A DNA stretch of 64,000 nt, taken from assembly GCA_035222895.1 (NCBI GenBank), contig JAVYIG010000317.1, positions 1 to 64,000 of the forward strand, in the 5' to 3' direction. Positions within the stretch are counted from its first letter, which is position 1. Every line of letters starts with the position of its first letter. Origin of the DNA: Strongylocentrotus droebachiensis (lineage: Eukaryota > Echinodermata > Echinoidea > Camarodonta > Strongylocentrotidae). The position numbers and the translations under genes are program-made. This document shows positions 12,401 to 24,400 of the stretch, in pieces. The notes beneath the pieces are model-generated. The model searched no databases, had not been told where the DNA came from, and worked only from the letters and a program-made list of their open reading frames with translations.

Positions 12401-15400
12401 TAATTATATTTTCTGTGACAACATGCGAATAAATCATGAATATTCATAAGATACATTGAACTGGTTTTTCAACTGGTAAATCAACTGGTATTCGTACTGG
12501 TTTTCAACTGGTAAATCAACTGGTATTCGTACTGGTTTTCAACTGGTAAATCAACTGGTAATCATCTACTGGTTTTCAACTGGTCAATCAACTGGTAATC
12601 GTACTGGTTTTCAACTGTTAAATCAACTGGTAATCAGCTACTGGTTTTCAACTGGTAAATCAACTGGTACTCATCTACTGGTTTTCAACTGGGAAATCAA
12701 CTGGTAATCATCTACTGGTTTTCAACTGGTTAATCAACTGGTAATCATCTACTGGTTTTCAACTGGTAAATCAACTGGTACTCATCTACTGGTTTTCAAC
12801 TGGGAAATCAACTGGTAATCATCTACTGGTTTTCAACTGGTAAATCAACTGGTAATCATCTAATGGTTTTCAACTGGTAAATCAACTGGTGATCATCTAC
12901 TGGTTTCCAACTGGTAAATCAACTTGTAATCATCTACTGGTTTTCAACTGGTAAAGCAACTGGTAATATCAACTGGTCTCAGATGTCAACTGGTATTTTT
13001 ACTGGTTTCCAAATTGTATCAACTGGTATCAAGGCTGGTACCAGTTGAGACCAGTTCAAACCAGTAGATACCAGATGGAAATCCTTACTGGTTTCAACTG
13101 GTATCAACTGGAATTTCGATCTGGGTTATAATTGACAAGACGAGCTCTGATTGGCTGTATGCAAATGAGTTCATACTGTCACTCCGGAAATCAATTAAAG
13201 AACAAAAAAATATGCGAACGGGGACCCTCCCATTGTGGACCATCTGACAATTATGCCATGGAAACTATGCTTAACTTGGAATTTAGGTAGAACATGACGT
13301 GTGAACTATTTCATGTAAATGAGATGAAATTGTGAAAATGTATTCTTCATTATGTCAATTATTAGAGTCAATGGTCATTATTGTCTCAATCTATCTTCTG
13401 TAGATCCATAATGATCAAGACTACACAGTTAAAACGTGACATATGTATAGACCATGGGAGGAGCATTTTATAAAATGATATGAAATCGTGAAAATGCATT
13501 CTTCATTACGTAAAACATTATCATACGTATCACCTAAATCGTCAAAGTGACGAATTCAAGTCTAGTTATGATTTGTTTTAGGATATGATAAAAATGGTCG
13601 GTGATTCTTCATGATTATATCGATTCAACTTTTAGTGCTGAGTTGTCTTAAAGATCAGACTATCCCATGCCATTTCCGCGTCCATTTTCAAATTCATTTC
13701 ACGCCCAAATGAAAGAAATTTGTTTTAGTGACATTTTCTTAACTGGCATGGACACACTACGTTTTGTGGGACGATGAGATTTTTTCATAAATATGTTTTC
13801 TTTCTAAGGTCATGTTTTTGAAAAAAAATGCTAACATTCAAAGAGATATTTAGTTCATTTTCTTCATTTGAATCATGTATTCATAGATTTTCAAATGAAA
13901 GAATTTATCCCTGAACTTTCATTATTTGTATTAAGCAAGCAAGTTTCGACTTATTTGTACCTGTTTACCGCCAAATAAAGATAAATATGTCAAAATGGAC
14001 ATTGTTTTCTCATCCCTTTTATCCCATTTCTTGTCTTTGGAACTCAATTTGCACAGATATCAACGATTGTTCTCCCGATCCTTGTGAGAATGGAGGAATT
14101 TGCAGTGATGGAGTGAACACCTTTACTTGTGCCTGCGATCCTGCCTATACTGGGCCTACGTGTGGAACAGGTAAGATATAGAGTCAAAGCAGATTACATA
14201 CCTACATATTTATTTCAAACAATTGCTCCTTGTTCATTAAAACATAAAAAATATAGAGCAAACAGTGAAAAAGAAAGAAAGAAACATGCAGTCATTGGTG
14301 CGGAAAACCTTGGAGGTTTTTCTTGATTGACAGTCAACAGGAGTGAAAGCACAGCCAAAAGATTCGAGGGTGTTTCAACTTTTGGTACAGTAATGAAATA
14401 AACTAAACTCTTCTTGATTTCGAGTAGACACATGAAAAATGGGAGTGCATGGTACTTTTAAGAGAAAATTTGACATTTTGATTACCACAACGATCTCTGA
14501 TAATAATGAGTTGTTTTAGGGTATGATAGTACTGGTATGATTCATCCTGATTATAGCGATTCAACTTTTGGTGCTGATGTGTCTTGAAGTTCAGACTATC
14601 CCATGCCATTTCCGCGTCCATATTCACATTCATTCCACGCCCAAATTAAAGAAATTTGTTTTAGTGACATTTTCTTAACTGGCATGGACACACTACGTTT
14701 TGTGAGACGATGATATTTTGAGTTTGAGTCGAAAATACGATTTCATGTTCCATTTGGCCATTAACTCTTATCATGCCACAGGGCTAATCCCCATTATGCC
14801 AAGCCCCAAATCACGGAGTGCCAAGTTTACATTAAGATAATCTGATTAACGCGATTAAAATTGCGCTGCCATCGGGAAAAAAAAGAGAAGGGGGAGGGAA
14901 AAAAGAGAGGAAAAGGGAAAGAAAATTAAAAAAAAAAGAAAAGGAAAAGAAAGGAAAGAAAAGAGAAGAAAGAAAGAGAAAAAAGGAAAAAGAGGGAGGA
15001 GAGGAAAGAAAGGAAAAGAAAGAGAAGAAAGAAAAGGAAAAAAAGAAGAAAAAAGAGAAAAGGGAAACAAAAGAAACGGGGGATGAAAGAGAGGAGAGAG
15101 AGGCACTATGAACATGACGGACAAAGAAAGCAGACAAAATATACAGTTCCTCAGGTAGACAAAGGAACATCCCTTCACTGCTCTTATGTAAAAAGGTGAA
15201 TATGCATGTGACACATTTTTACATAATAGCAGTAAAGGGATGTTCCTTTGTCTACCTAAGGAACTGTATATTTTGTCCGCTTTCTTTGTCAGTCATGTTC
15301 ATAGTGAGGGGAGGTTGTTGAGTGGAGTCGTCTCGCCGAGGGAGCAACAAAGACATGGGTAAATATGTTGCTATGTTGGGTCAGCTGTGTCTGTATTCTT

Positions 15401-18400
15401 GCTCGATCCTCGAGGAACTATATCAATGCAGTATGTTGAAGTCGGTGAGATGTATATTGTCGGTCGGCCAACACGTTTTTCTCCCTACGAACTGACTTTT
15501 TATCCGCTGTGACGACTTCGAGAGTGACTACAACTACGATACTTGTATTTTCTCGAAGTTTCACTTTCCTATAATATCAGCTAAAGATATCAGAAGTTTA
15601 ACATTTTCGGGAAAACTAAATTCAAAGAAGGATTAAGAGTCATCAACGGTACGACAAATTGTCTTCCTTTCTCTATAATTTGATGAAACGCCAAAACTGC
15701 CGCGCTTCGCGCGGGAGGGGGAGAACTGAATTCAGATAAGGAATAAGAGTCGAGGACATTACACCGAATCCTCTTCTTTTTCTCATAATATAATGAAATA
15801 CCAAAGCTCCCGCGCTTCGCGCGGGAGAGGGAGAACTAAATTCAGATAAGGATTAAGATTCGAGCACGGTTCAACAAATCGTTTGCTTTCTCCAATAATT
15901 TAAGGAAACGTCAACAATTCGGCGCTTCGCGCGGGAGGGGAGAATTTAATTCAAATAAGGATTAACAGTCGAGAACAGTACACCGAATCGTCTTCTTTCT
16001 ATGATAATTAAATCAAACGTCTAAGCTTCAGCGTTTCAAGCTAAAGTGTGGGGGGGGGGGAAACTGAATTCAGACAATTAGGGCTTATAAGAGTCGAAAA
16101 CTATACAACGAATCGTCTGCTTTCTCTCATAATTTAATGAAACGTCAAAACTTCTGCGCTTTGCGCGAAAGAGGGAAACTTTATTCAGATAAGGATTAAG
16201 ACTTGAGAACAGTACAGCGAATCGTCTGCTTTTTCTCTTACTTTAATGACACATCACTTCTGCGCTTCGCGCGGGAGTGGGAGAAACTGAATTTAGACAA
16301 GGATTAACAACAAATCAGTACAGTAAATCGTCTTCATTTTATAATAATTTAATGAAACGTCAAAGCTATTATGCTTCGCGCGGAAGAGGGGGGGGGGGAT
16401 TCATTCAGACAAGGATTAACAGTCGAGAACGGTACAATAACAAATCTTCTTTTCCTATTAATTTAAGGAAACGTCTAAGCTTCCGCGCTTCGCGCGGGAG
16501 GCCTATCACCCACACCCCCTAATGAACGCGCTTAGCGCGCTCTTTAAGTGATTCGCTTGCTCAATATACTGCCGCCCCTCCCTAAAATAAGATCCTATAT
16601 AGCTCCGCGCCTGCATTAAAACATATAGCTATGATGCTGACTAAGTTGACGAACTAATTCGTATATTTATATCGTTGAGGAAAATGACCATTTGCGCATA
16701 CGCAAGTACTATAGATAGTCCTTAGCCAGGAAAAACAATTTAGCCTTCGGTCCTTGGCTTATAGGGTTAAATTTGTAGATATTGGGACAATTTTGTCGGT
16801 AATTGGTGGCTGGTTTTGTCATTAATCGTTGGCGTCTACATCCCCCCCCCTGAAAAAGGTCTAGCGACGCCCCTAAGGCACTATACGGATAGCGTGCATG
16901 CAGCCTCATGGCAGGCTATGAGTTAAGTACACCGTGACGTCATCATAATGGTCTTGAAACTAAAAAAAACGAATTTGCATATTATGACGTCAGCAAGTTT
17001 ATAAAAAATTAAATGTATCTTTATAAATATTGATTGCTTTTCTCCCAATTTTTGATAATGTAGTTTTTGAGCCGATTTTCTACACAAAAGGTGCCATTGA
17101 TTTTTCATTTCAACTATGGCATCATGGTCCATTCTGTCGAGTAAAAAGGCATGCCAATTTTTCCGATTTTGCTTGCATTCTCTATGGTAGGTGAATTTTT
17201 TGGAAATCTTTATTCTACATTCCAGTCTTGTTCGAGCAACATCTCGATTCTTTTCTGCCAGCTTCAATTTGAAAATCAATTTTTCCGTTTACGTGTTTTG
17301 TCTATGTGGATTTGTTGGTATATTTGTCATGGCATTTGCCTCCCATCCCGGCGATCATCTTTCATAGATCTAAAATGATCAATGCTGCACAGTTGAAACT
17401 TCATTAATTGATAGACCATAATAGGAGAAGTATTTCATAACGGAAGTTGAATTCGTGAAAATGCGTTCTTCATTATGTAACACATTTGAATACGTATCAC
17501 CTAATTCGTCGAGAGACGAATTCAAGTCTAGTTGAGTTGTTTAGGTTAGGTTCAGAGATAGGGTAAGGTATAGTCCTCGTTTAAGGTTGAATTTAAGACT
17601 TCGGTTATCATATTATATATGGCATGCCAAGCATAGAGTTACGATGGTCCAAGGGTGTATTGTCCTGGTGGGCAGGTTGTCCAGGGGATAGTAGTTGGAA
17701 GGTTTTTTGTCTGAATCTAGAACGCTCATTTCCGAAAGAATTATGATCCACAGCCAATCAAAACCGTATTATACAATGTAGTTTAACTAGTAAAGAGTAC
17801 TGTTTACAGTCCAGAAAGTTTGTGGTCAATCTAGTTTATTATTCCATTATTCATTTATATGTAAACATTAAAGGGGACTCAAGGTTTAATGAAACATGCT
17901 CTGATAAAAATATCTCTTCGATCAACACAGTCCTTACTTCAGTAATAGCTCGAACTTTATCTCTTTTACGACATGAAGCCATGTGTCCTCAGACCAAAAC
18001 GGTTATTCTAAGGTGGTTTGTTTAGAACACCATTCAAGGAATGGCCGCACTTACCATTATAAGTTGACTGGATCAAAATGCCTCCATATATATATCCACG
18101 GATGTTTAGAACATGGATAGGTCTCATTGAATAGCTTTTGATTCCCCTCGTTTCATAGGAATAAATCTACCTGTAGAACATGAAATGCTTTGCTTGATTA
18201 TTCATGAGCAAATATCAAGTACTTGTCTTGGAGAGGGCCTTATAATTTTTGCAAATAATTTTTTTTTCTGCTCATGCCCAGATTGTTACTACACACTTGT
18301 CTATTGTATGTCCATCTGATAGAAGCATTCGATCATATTTGCCTATTTGACCACCACTATCTACATTTTGCTATACATTGTCACGAATTAACTTACAGCT

Positions 18401-21400
18401 ATCTTGAATAAGCCTGGTCTGGGCCTTGAGAGTTATGTTATCCCGGATTCCGGTCTTACAGCTTCCAGTACGTATAGCAGTCCCGAGTCTGGCAACTTTA
18501 CCGCAAATAAAGGTCGTCTTAACCTGGCCGAAACAGCCTGGGGCGCAGAAACAGAAGATACCGAACAGTGGATCCAGGTAAGAAAAATTTCTTAAAGTAG
18601 ATATTCATTGATTTTAAAAACTAACTTTATTTTCATTATTGCAAAGTTGAAACTGTGATTTGACAATGTTATCTAAATGCAATGCTTGGAAACATGTGAA
18701 GTAATGATTATTATAAATTACAAAAACGCTTAAATACAGCCCCGGCATAGCACCTGAAGAGCTCTCCGAACGCTGCTGATATGTGTGACATCACAGTATG
18801 GACATTATTTGCACAAGCAGACGAAGTCCAATGACATCTTACACATTTTCAGTGCCTGTTTTTTCATCTTCTCTTGAGTTCTTTCTCTTACTTCACTACC
18901 GTCAGGCTAAATGTATAATATATTGCCTCACTCTAAACCCCGCGCATGGTTTTATTTTGATTACAAATGCAGCGATACACAAATAAAGGAATCTGTCGCT
19001 TGTAAACAAAATAAGACGCCATGGTATATTCAGCTGCACACACCGCGGTATTGTCGGCGTTTCAAGAGGGAACAAATGCCGTCCTTAATATCATTCCGGG
19101 GGTTTTTAATTTGAAAGTCTGGCTTCTTCGATTGTTAAATAACCCCTATCCTATGTATTTACAAACAAAAGATTTTAGTTATCAGAATCGGTTTCATATA
19201 CCCTTTTGAATGGTTTGATAGGCCATCACATTTATATACACTAAACTCGTTATAATTTGACAAATAATAGCTTTGCAATTATGTTAATTTTGTATGGGAT
19301 GTCGTCTGCTTGGGCAATAGGGACTTTTAGATTTACGTGGACTGATACTTGTGACTTCCATTCAAGGCAGTGCATTAAATGGACGTTGATTGTAGCAATC
19401 CCCATTCTCTTCGTGCGAATCTAAAAGTACCTAATATTGGTCAATATTGTGACGTCATTAGAACATCGTTATTTTTCTGGCGAATCTCTCGTATCTCCCA
19501 GCTGCTATGGAGGTGAATGTATTTGTATTTTTATAAATCATCCGATATACAGTTGACCTAAAACTTATACGATGGCCATCTGTTAGCTTACCAGTTTCTA
19601 GTGAAACATTAGTTGACATATTTGTGATTTTCTTGGAATTTCCACTTTAAGGCCAATTCAGACACAAAGGCCCGAATTCAAAAAGGAGGTTTGTCGTCAA
19701 ACCTCTTTTGTGAATTCGGGCCACAATTTTAAGGCAACATGACGTCACAAACTGATTACAATAATAGCAATTTGTGTTGTGATTCTCATTGTTCTATAGT
19801 TTTACATACTTTTTCAAAAATTCATAACTTTCTTATTAGTTATCCGATTTTGCTCAATTTTTGTTTGATTGGTTTGTCTGAATTTCTGCGTAGTTTAATT
19901 TGCATTCATACCCTGCCACAATGTATGTAATAAGAGTCACCAGTCATTTCTTTGGCATGTGTATATATCGCATCAGTACCACCTTGTCAGTAATGAAAGA
20001 GTCAATAGGCATTTTTATGGCACCCTTCACTTACACTGTTCAAATTGTTTCTATTGGCCACTTTTTGAGGTGATTTATGGGTTCTCTCCTCTTTGTAGGT
20101 AAGCTAGCATTTGTTTCCTCTTTAAGGACATTAATATAATTGTTCGATATCACTCAGAAATGAGATCGTCAATGACAACATCAATGTGGAAAACTTCCAA
20201 TCAAATATTGCCCTTGGAGGAGCAGAGCTTTATGAGAGCAAGATAATGTCATTGATAGATGCAAACAAAAGTAGCGTTCTTATTATCTTGAAAAATCATA
20301 TAGATTTGACACATTTTGGAATATGCTCATTGGTTAAAATTGTTGGCATGAATATGAAATTATTATTAGGATGAATATCAAGAGTTCTTCTTCCCATTCT
20401 TTTTTTCCCCAAGGTGGATCTTTTGGAACCTTACCGTATCATTGCAGTTGCGACTCAAGGGAATGGAAAAACCTCAGACAAGGGGTATCGTGAGTGGGTA
20501 ACAAGCTACAAGCTTGCTTGTAGAACTGATGACACGCCCTTTCACACCGTGCTGGACATCAATGGAGATGACAGTGTAAGTTTGTTCTCTGATCATTTTT
20601 TAAAATAAATATTATATTGACTCTATTCTTTAAGAACTTTGAAGGAATTTGATATCTTATTGAAAACAGTTAAAATATTTGTATGCAATTTTTTTGAAAG
20701 AGAAAGGCAATTGTTACCTCAGGAACAGAGATACATGTTAGGTGTACTATTTACTATTTTTACACAATGTTTAAGAGGAGAAAATTATCAGGTAGAATTG
20801 AAGAACTGTTTATCTTTATAGATAGGTTAGAGCAAGAAATGCACTCAATCTATTTCAATTTCTTTTCTCCATTTAATTGTTAGGCCTCTAAAACTAAAAA
20901 TAGATGTAACCAGAATATGACTACAAATATACAAAAATAAATAGGTAGATCTACTGTACAAGCAAAAAATGCTTTTAAATCAGATTCTCTTTTGTTCGGT
21001 TGCAATTAACTGTAAAATCATTTGAGTCATAATAATTCAAAAGTGGATTGATTTTCCTTTTTCATTGAAGATCTTCACCGGTAACTTTGACAAGAACACC
21101 ATCGTGACCAACACTCTGTCTGTGCCCCAGGTTTGCAGATATGTCCGATTGATGCCTGTCACATGGCATAGCTATATTGCTCTTCGTATGGAGATCTACG
21201 GCGAAGGTCAGTTTTAAAACTATTGATATTCCGAAGAAAAGAAATTCTCCATCTTCAATTTTCCAACGACAATTGCTCTGGGCTTTATTTTACCAATGAT
21301 GGAGGCATAATGCTCTAATTATGAGGCATGGGCCTTTTGCCCCCGATCCACAACTGATTATTGTAGGATCGCATATGCTTCCAATATGTTCATTTGAATC

Positions 21401-24400
21401 AAATCCATGACCCCATACCAAAACATTGCATTACCTTTCATTATAATTGACAGATATCAACGATTGTTCTCTTGATCCTTGTGAGAATGGAGGAATTTGC
21501 AGTGATGGAGTGAACACCTTTACTTGTGCCTGCGATCCTGGCTATACTGGGCCTACATGTGAAACAGGTAACAAATAGAGTCAAAGCAGATTACATACCT
21601 ACACTTTTTATATAAAACAATTGCTCCTTGTTCATCGAAACATTATAGATAAAAAGCAGACAAGGAAATAGAAAGAAAGAAACATGCAGTCATTGGTGAT
21701 GAAAATCTTGGAGGTTTTTATTGATTGGCAGTCAACAGGAGTAAAAGTACAGACAAAAGACGCGGGATTGTTTCACCTTTTGGTGCAGAAATGACATAAA
21801 CTACACTCTTCTTGATTTCGAGTAGACACATGAAAAGTGGAAGTGCATGGTACTTTCAAAAGCAAATTTGATATAGTGATTACCACAACAATCTCTGATA
21901 ATTATGATTTGTTTTAAGATATGATAATACCGGTGTGATTCATCTTGATTATAGCGATTCAACTTTTGGTGCTGAGGTGTCTTGAAGATAAGACTATCCC
22001 ATGCCATTTCCGCGTCCAATTTCAAATTCATTTTACGCCCAAATGAAAGAAATTCGTTTTACTGACATTTTCTTAACTGGCAAGGACACACTACGTTTTA
22101 TGGGACAATGAGATTTTTTCAAAAAATATTTTTATTTCTAAGACCATGTTTTTGAAAAAAGATTCTAATTTCCAAGGAGATATTTAGTTCATTAACCTCA
22201 TTTGAACTATGTATTAAAATATTTTTAAAGGAAGTAATTTATCCCTGACAAGAACTGTCATTATTTGTATTTAGAATGCAAGTTTTGACTTCTTTTTACC
22301 TGTTCACCGCCAAATAAAGATAAATATGTCAACAGGGACATTATTTTCTCATCCCCTTTATCCCATTTATTGTCATTGGAACTCAATTTGCACAGATATC
22401 AACGATTGTTATCCCGATCCGTGTGAGAATGGAGGAATTTGCAGTGATGGAGTGAACACTTTTACTTGTGCCTGCGATCCTGGCTATACTGGGCCTACGT
22501 GTGGAACAGGTAATATATAGAGTCAAAGCAGATTACATACCTACACTCTTTATATGAAACAATTGCTCCTTGGTCATCAAAACATTATAGATAAAAGGCA
22601 GACAAGGAAATAGAAATAAATAAACATGCAGTCATTGGTGATGAAAACCTTGGAGGTTTTTCTTGATTGGCAGTCAACAGGAGTGAAAGTATAGACAAAA
22701 GATGCGGGGTTGTTTCACCTTTTGGTGCAGTAATGAAATAAACTACACTCTTCTTGATTTCGAGTAGACACATGAAAAGTGGTAGTGCATGTTACTTTCA
22801 ACAGCAAATTTGATATAGTGATTACCACAACGATCTCTGATAATTATGATTTGTTTTAAGATATGATAATACTGGTGTGATTCATCTTGATTATGGTGTC
22901 ATTCATCTTGATTATAGCGATTCAACTTTTGGTGCTGAGGTGTCCTGTAGATGAGACTATCACATGCCGATTCCGCGTCCATTTTCAAATTCATTTTACA
23001 CCCAAATGAAAGAAAATTGTTTTAGTGACATTTTCTTAACTGGCATGGACACACTACGATTTGTGGGACGATGAGATTTTTTCAAAATATATTTTCTTTC
23101 TAAGGCCATGTTTTTGCAAAAAGATGCTTACTTCCAAAAAGATATTTAGTTCATTTACTTTATTTGAATTATGTATTTATAGATTTAAAAAAAAAGGAAT
23201 TTATCCCTGAACTGTCATTATTTGTATTAAGCATGCAAGTTTTGACTTCTTTTTACCTGTTCACCGCCAAATGAAGATAAATATGTCAACAGGGACATTA
23301 TTGTCTCATCCCCTTTATCCCATTTATTGTCATTGGAACTCAATTTGCACAGATATCAACGATTGCTATCCCGATCCGTGTGAGAATGGAGGAATTTGCA
23401 GTGATGGAGTGAACACTTTTACTTGTGCCTGCGATCCTGGCTATACTGGGCCTACGTGTGGAACAGGTAAGATATAGAGTCAAAGCAGATTACATACCTA
23501 CACTCTTTATATGAAACAATTGCTCCTTGGTCATCAAAACATTATAGATAAAAGGCAGACAAGGAAATAGAAAGAAATAAACATGCAGTCATTGGTGATG
23601 AAAACCTTGGAGGTTTTTCTTGATTGGCAGTCAACAGGAGTGAAAGTATAGACAAAAGATGCGGGGTTGTTTCACCTTTTGGTGCAGTAATGAAATAAAC
23701 TACACTCTTCTTGATTTCGAGTAGACACATGAAAAGTGGTAGTGCATGGTACTTTCAACAGCAAATTTGATATAGTGATTACCACAACAATCTCTGATAA
23801 TTATGATTTGTTTTAAGATATGATAATACTGGTGTGATTCATCTCGATTATGGTGTCATTCATCTTGATTATAGCGATTCAACTTTTGGTGCTGAGGTGT
23901 CCTGTAGATAAGACTATCACATGCCAATTCCGCGTCCATTTTCAAATTCATTTTACGCCCAAATGAAAGAAAATTGTTTTAGAGCAGTTTTCTTAACTGT
24001 CATGGACACACTACGATTTGTGGGACGATGAGATTTTTTCTTTCTAAGGCCATGTTTTTGCAAAAAGATGCTTACTTTCAAAAAGATATTTAGTTCATTT
24101 ACTTCATTTGCATTATGTATTAATAGATTTACAAAAAAGGAATTTATCCCTGAACTGTCATTATTTGTATTAAGCATGCAAGTTTTGGCTTCTTTTTACC
24201 TGTTCACCGCCAAATAAAGATAAAAATGTCAACAGGGACATTATTTTCTCATCCCCTTTATCCCATTTATTGTCATTGGAACTCAATTTGCACAGATATC
24301 AACGATTGTTATCCCGATCCGTGTGAGAATGGAGGAATTTGCAGTGATGGAGTGAACACTTTTACTTGTGCCTGCGATCCTGGCTATACTGGGCCTACGT

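Larger units (their letters stand above)
14761..16926. mobile_element. TTAA-flanked DNA transposon, copy 2 (2.17 kb)
   Basis: Same ends and flanks as 4047-6406, so it was duplicated together with the gene segment. It lacks the two nested MITEs of copy 1, carries a private hairpin MITE at 15104-15306, and has more minisatellite units. No transposase visible. Confidence 0.75.
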
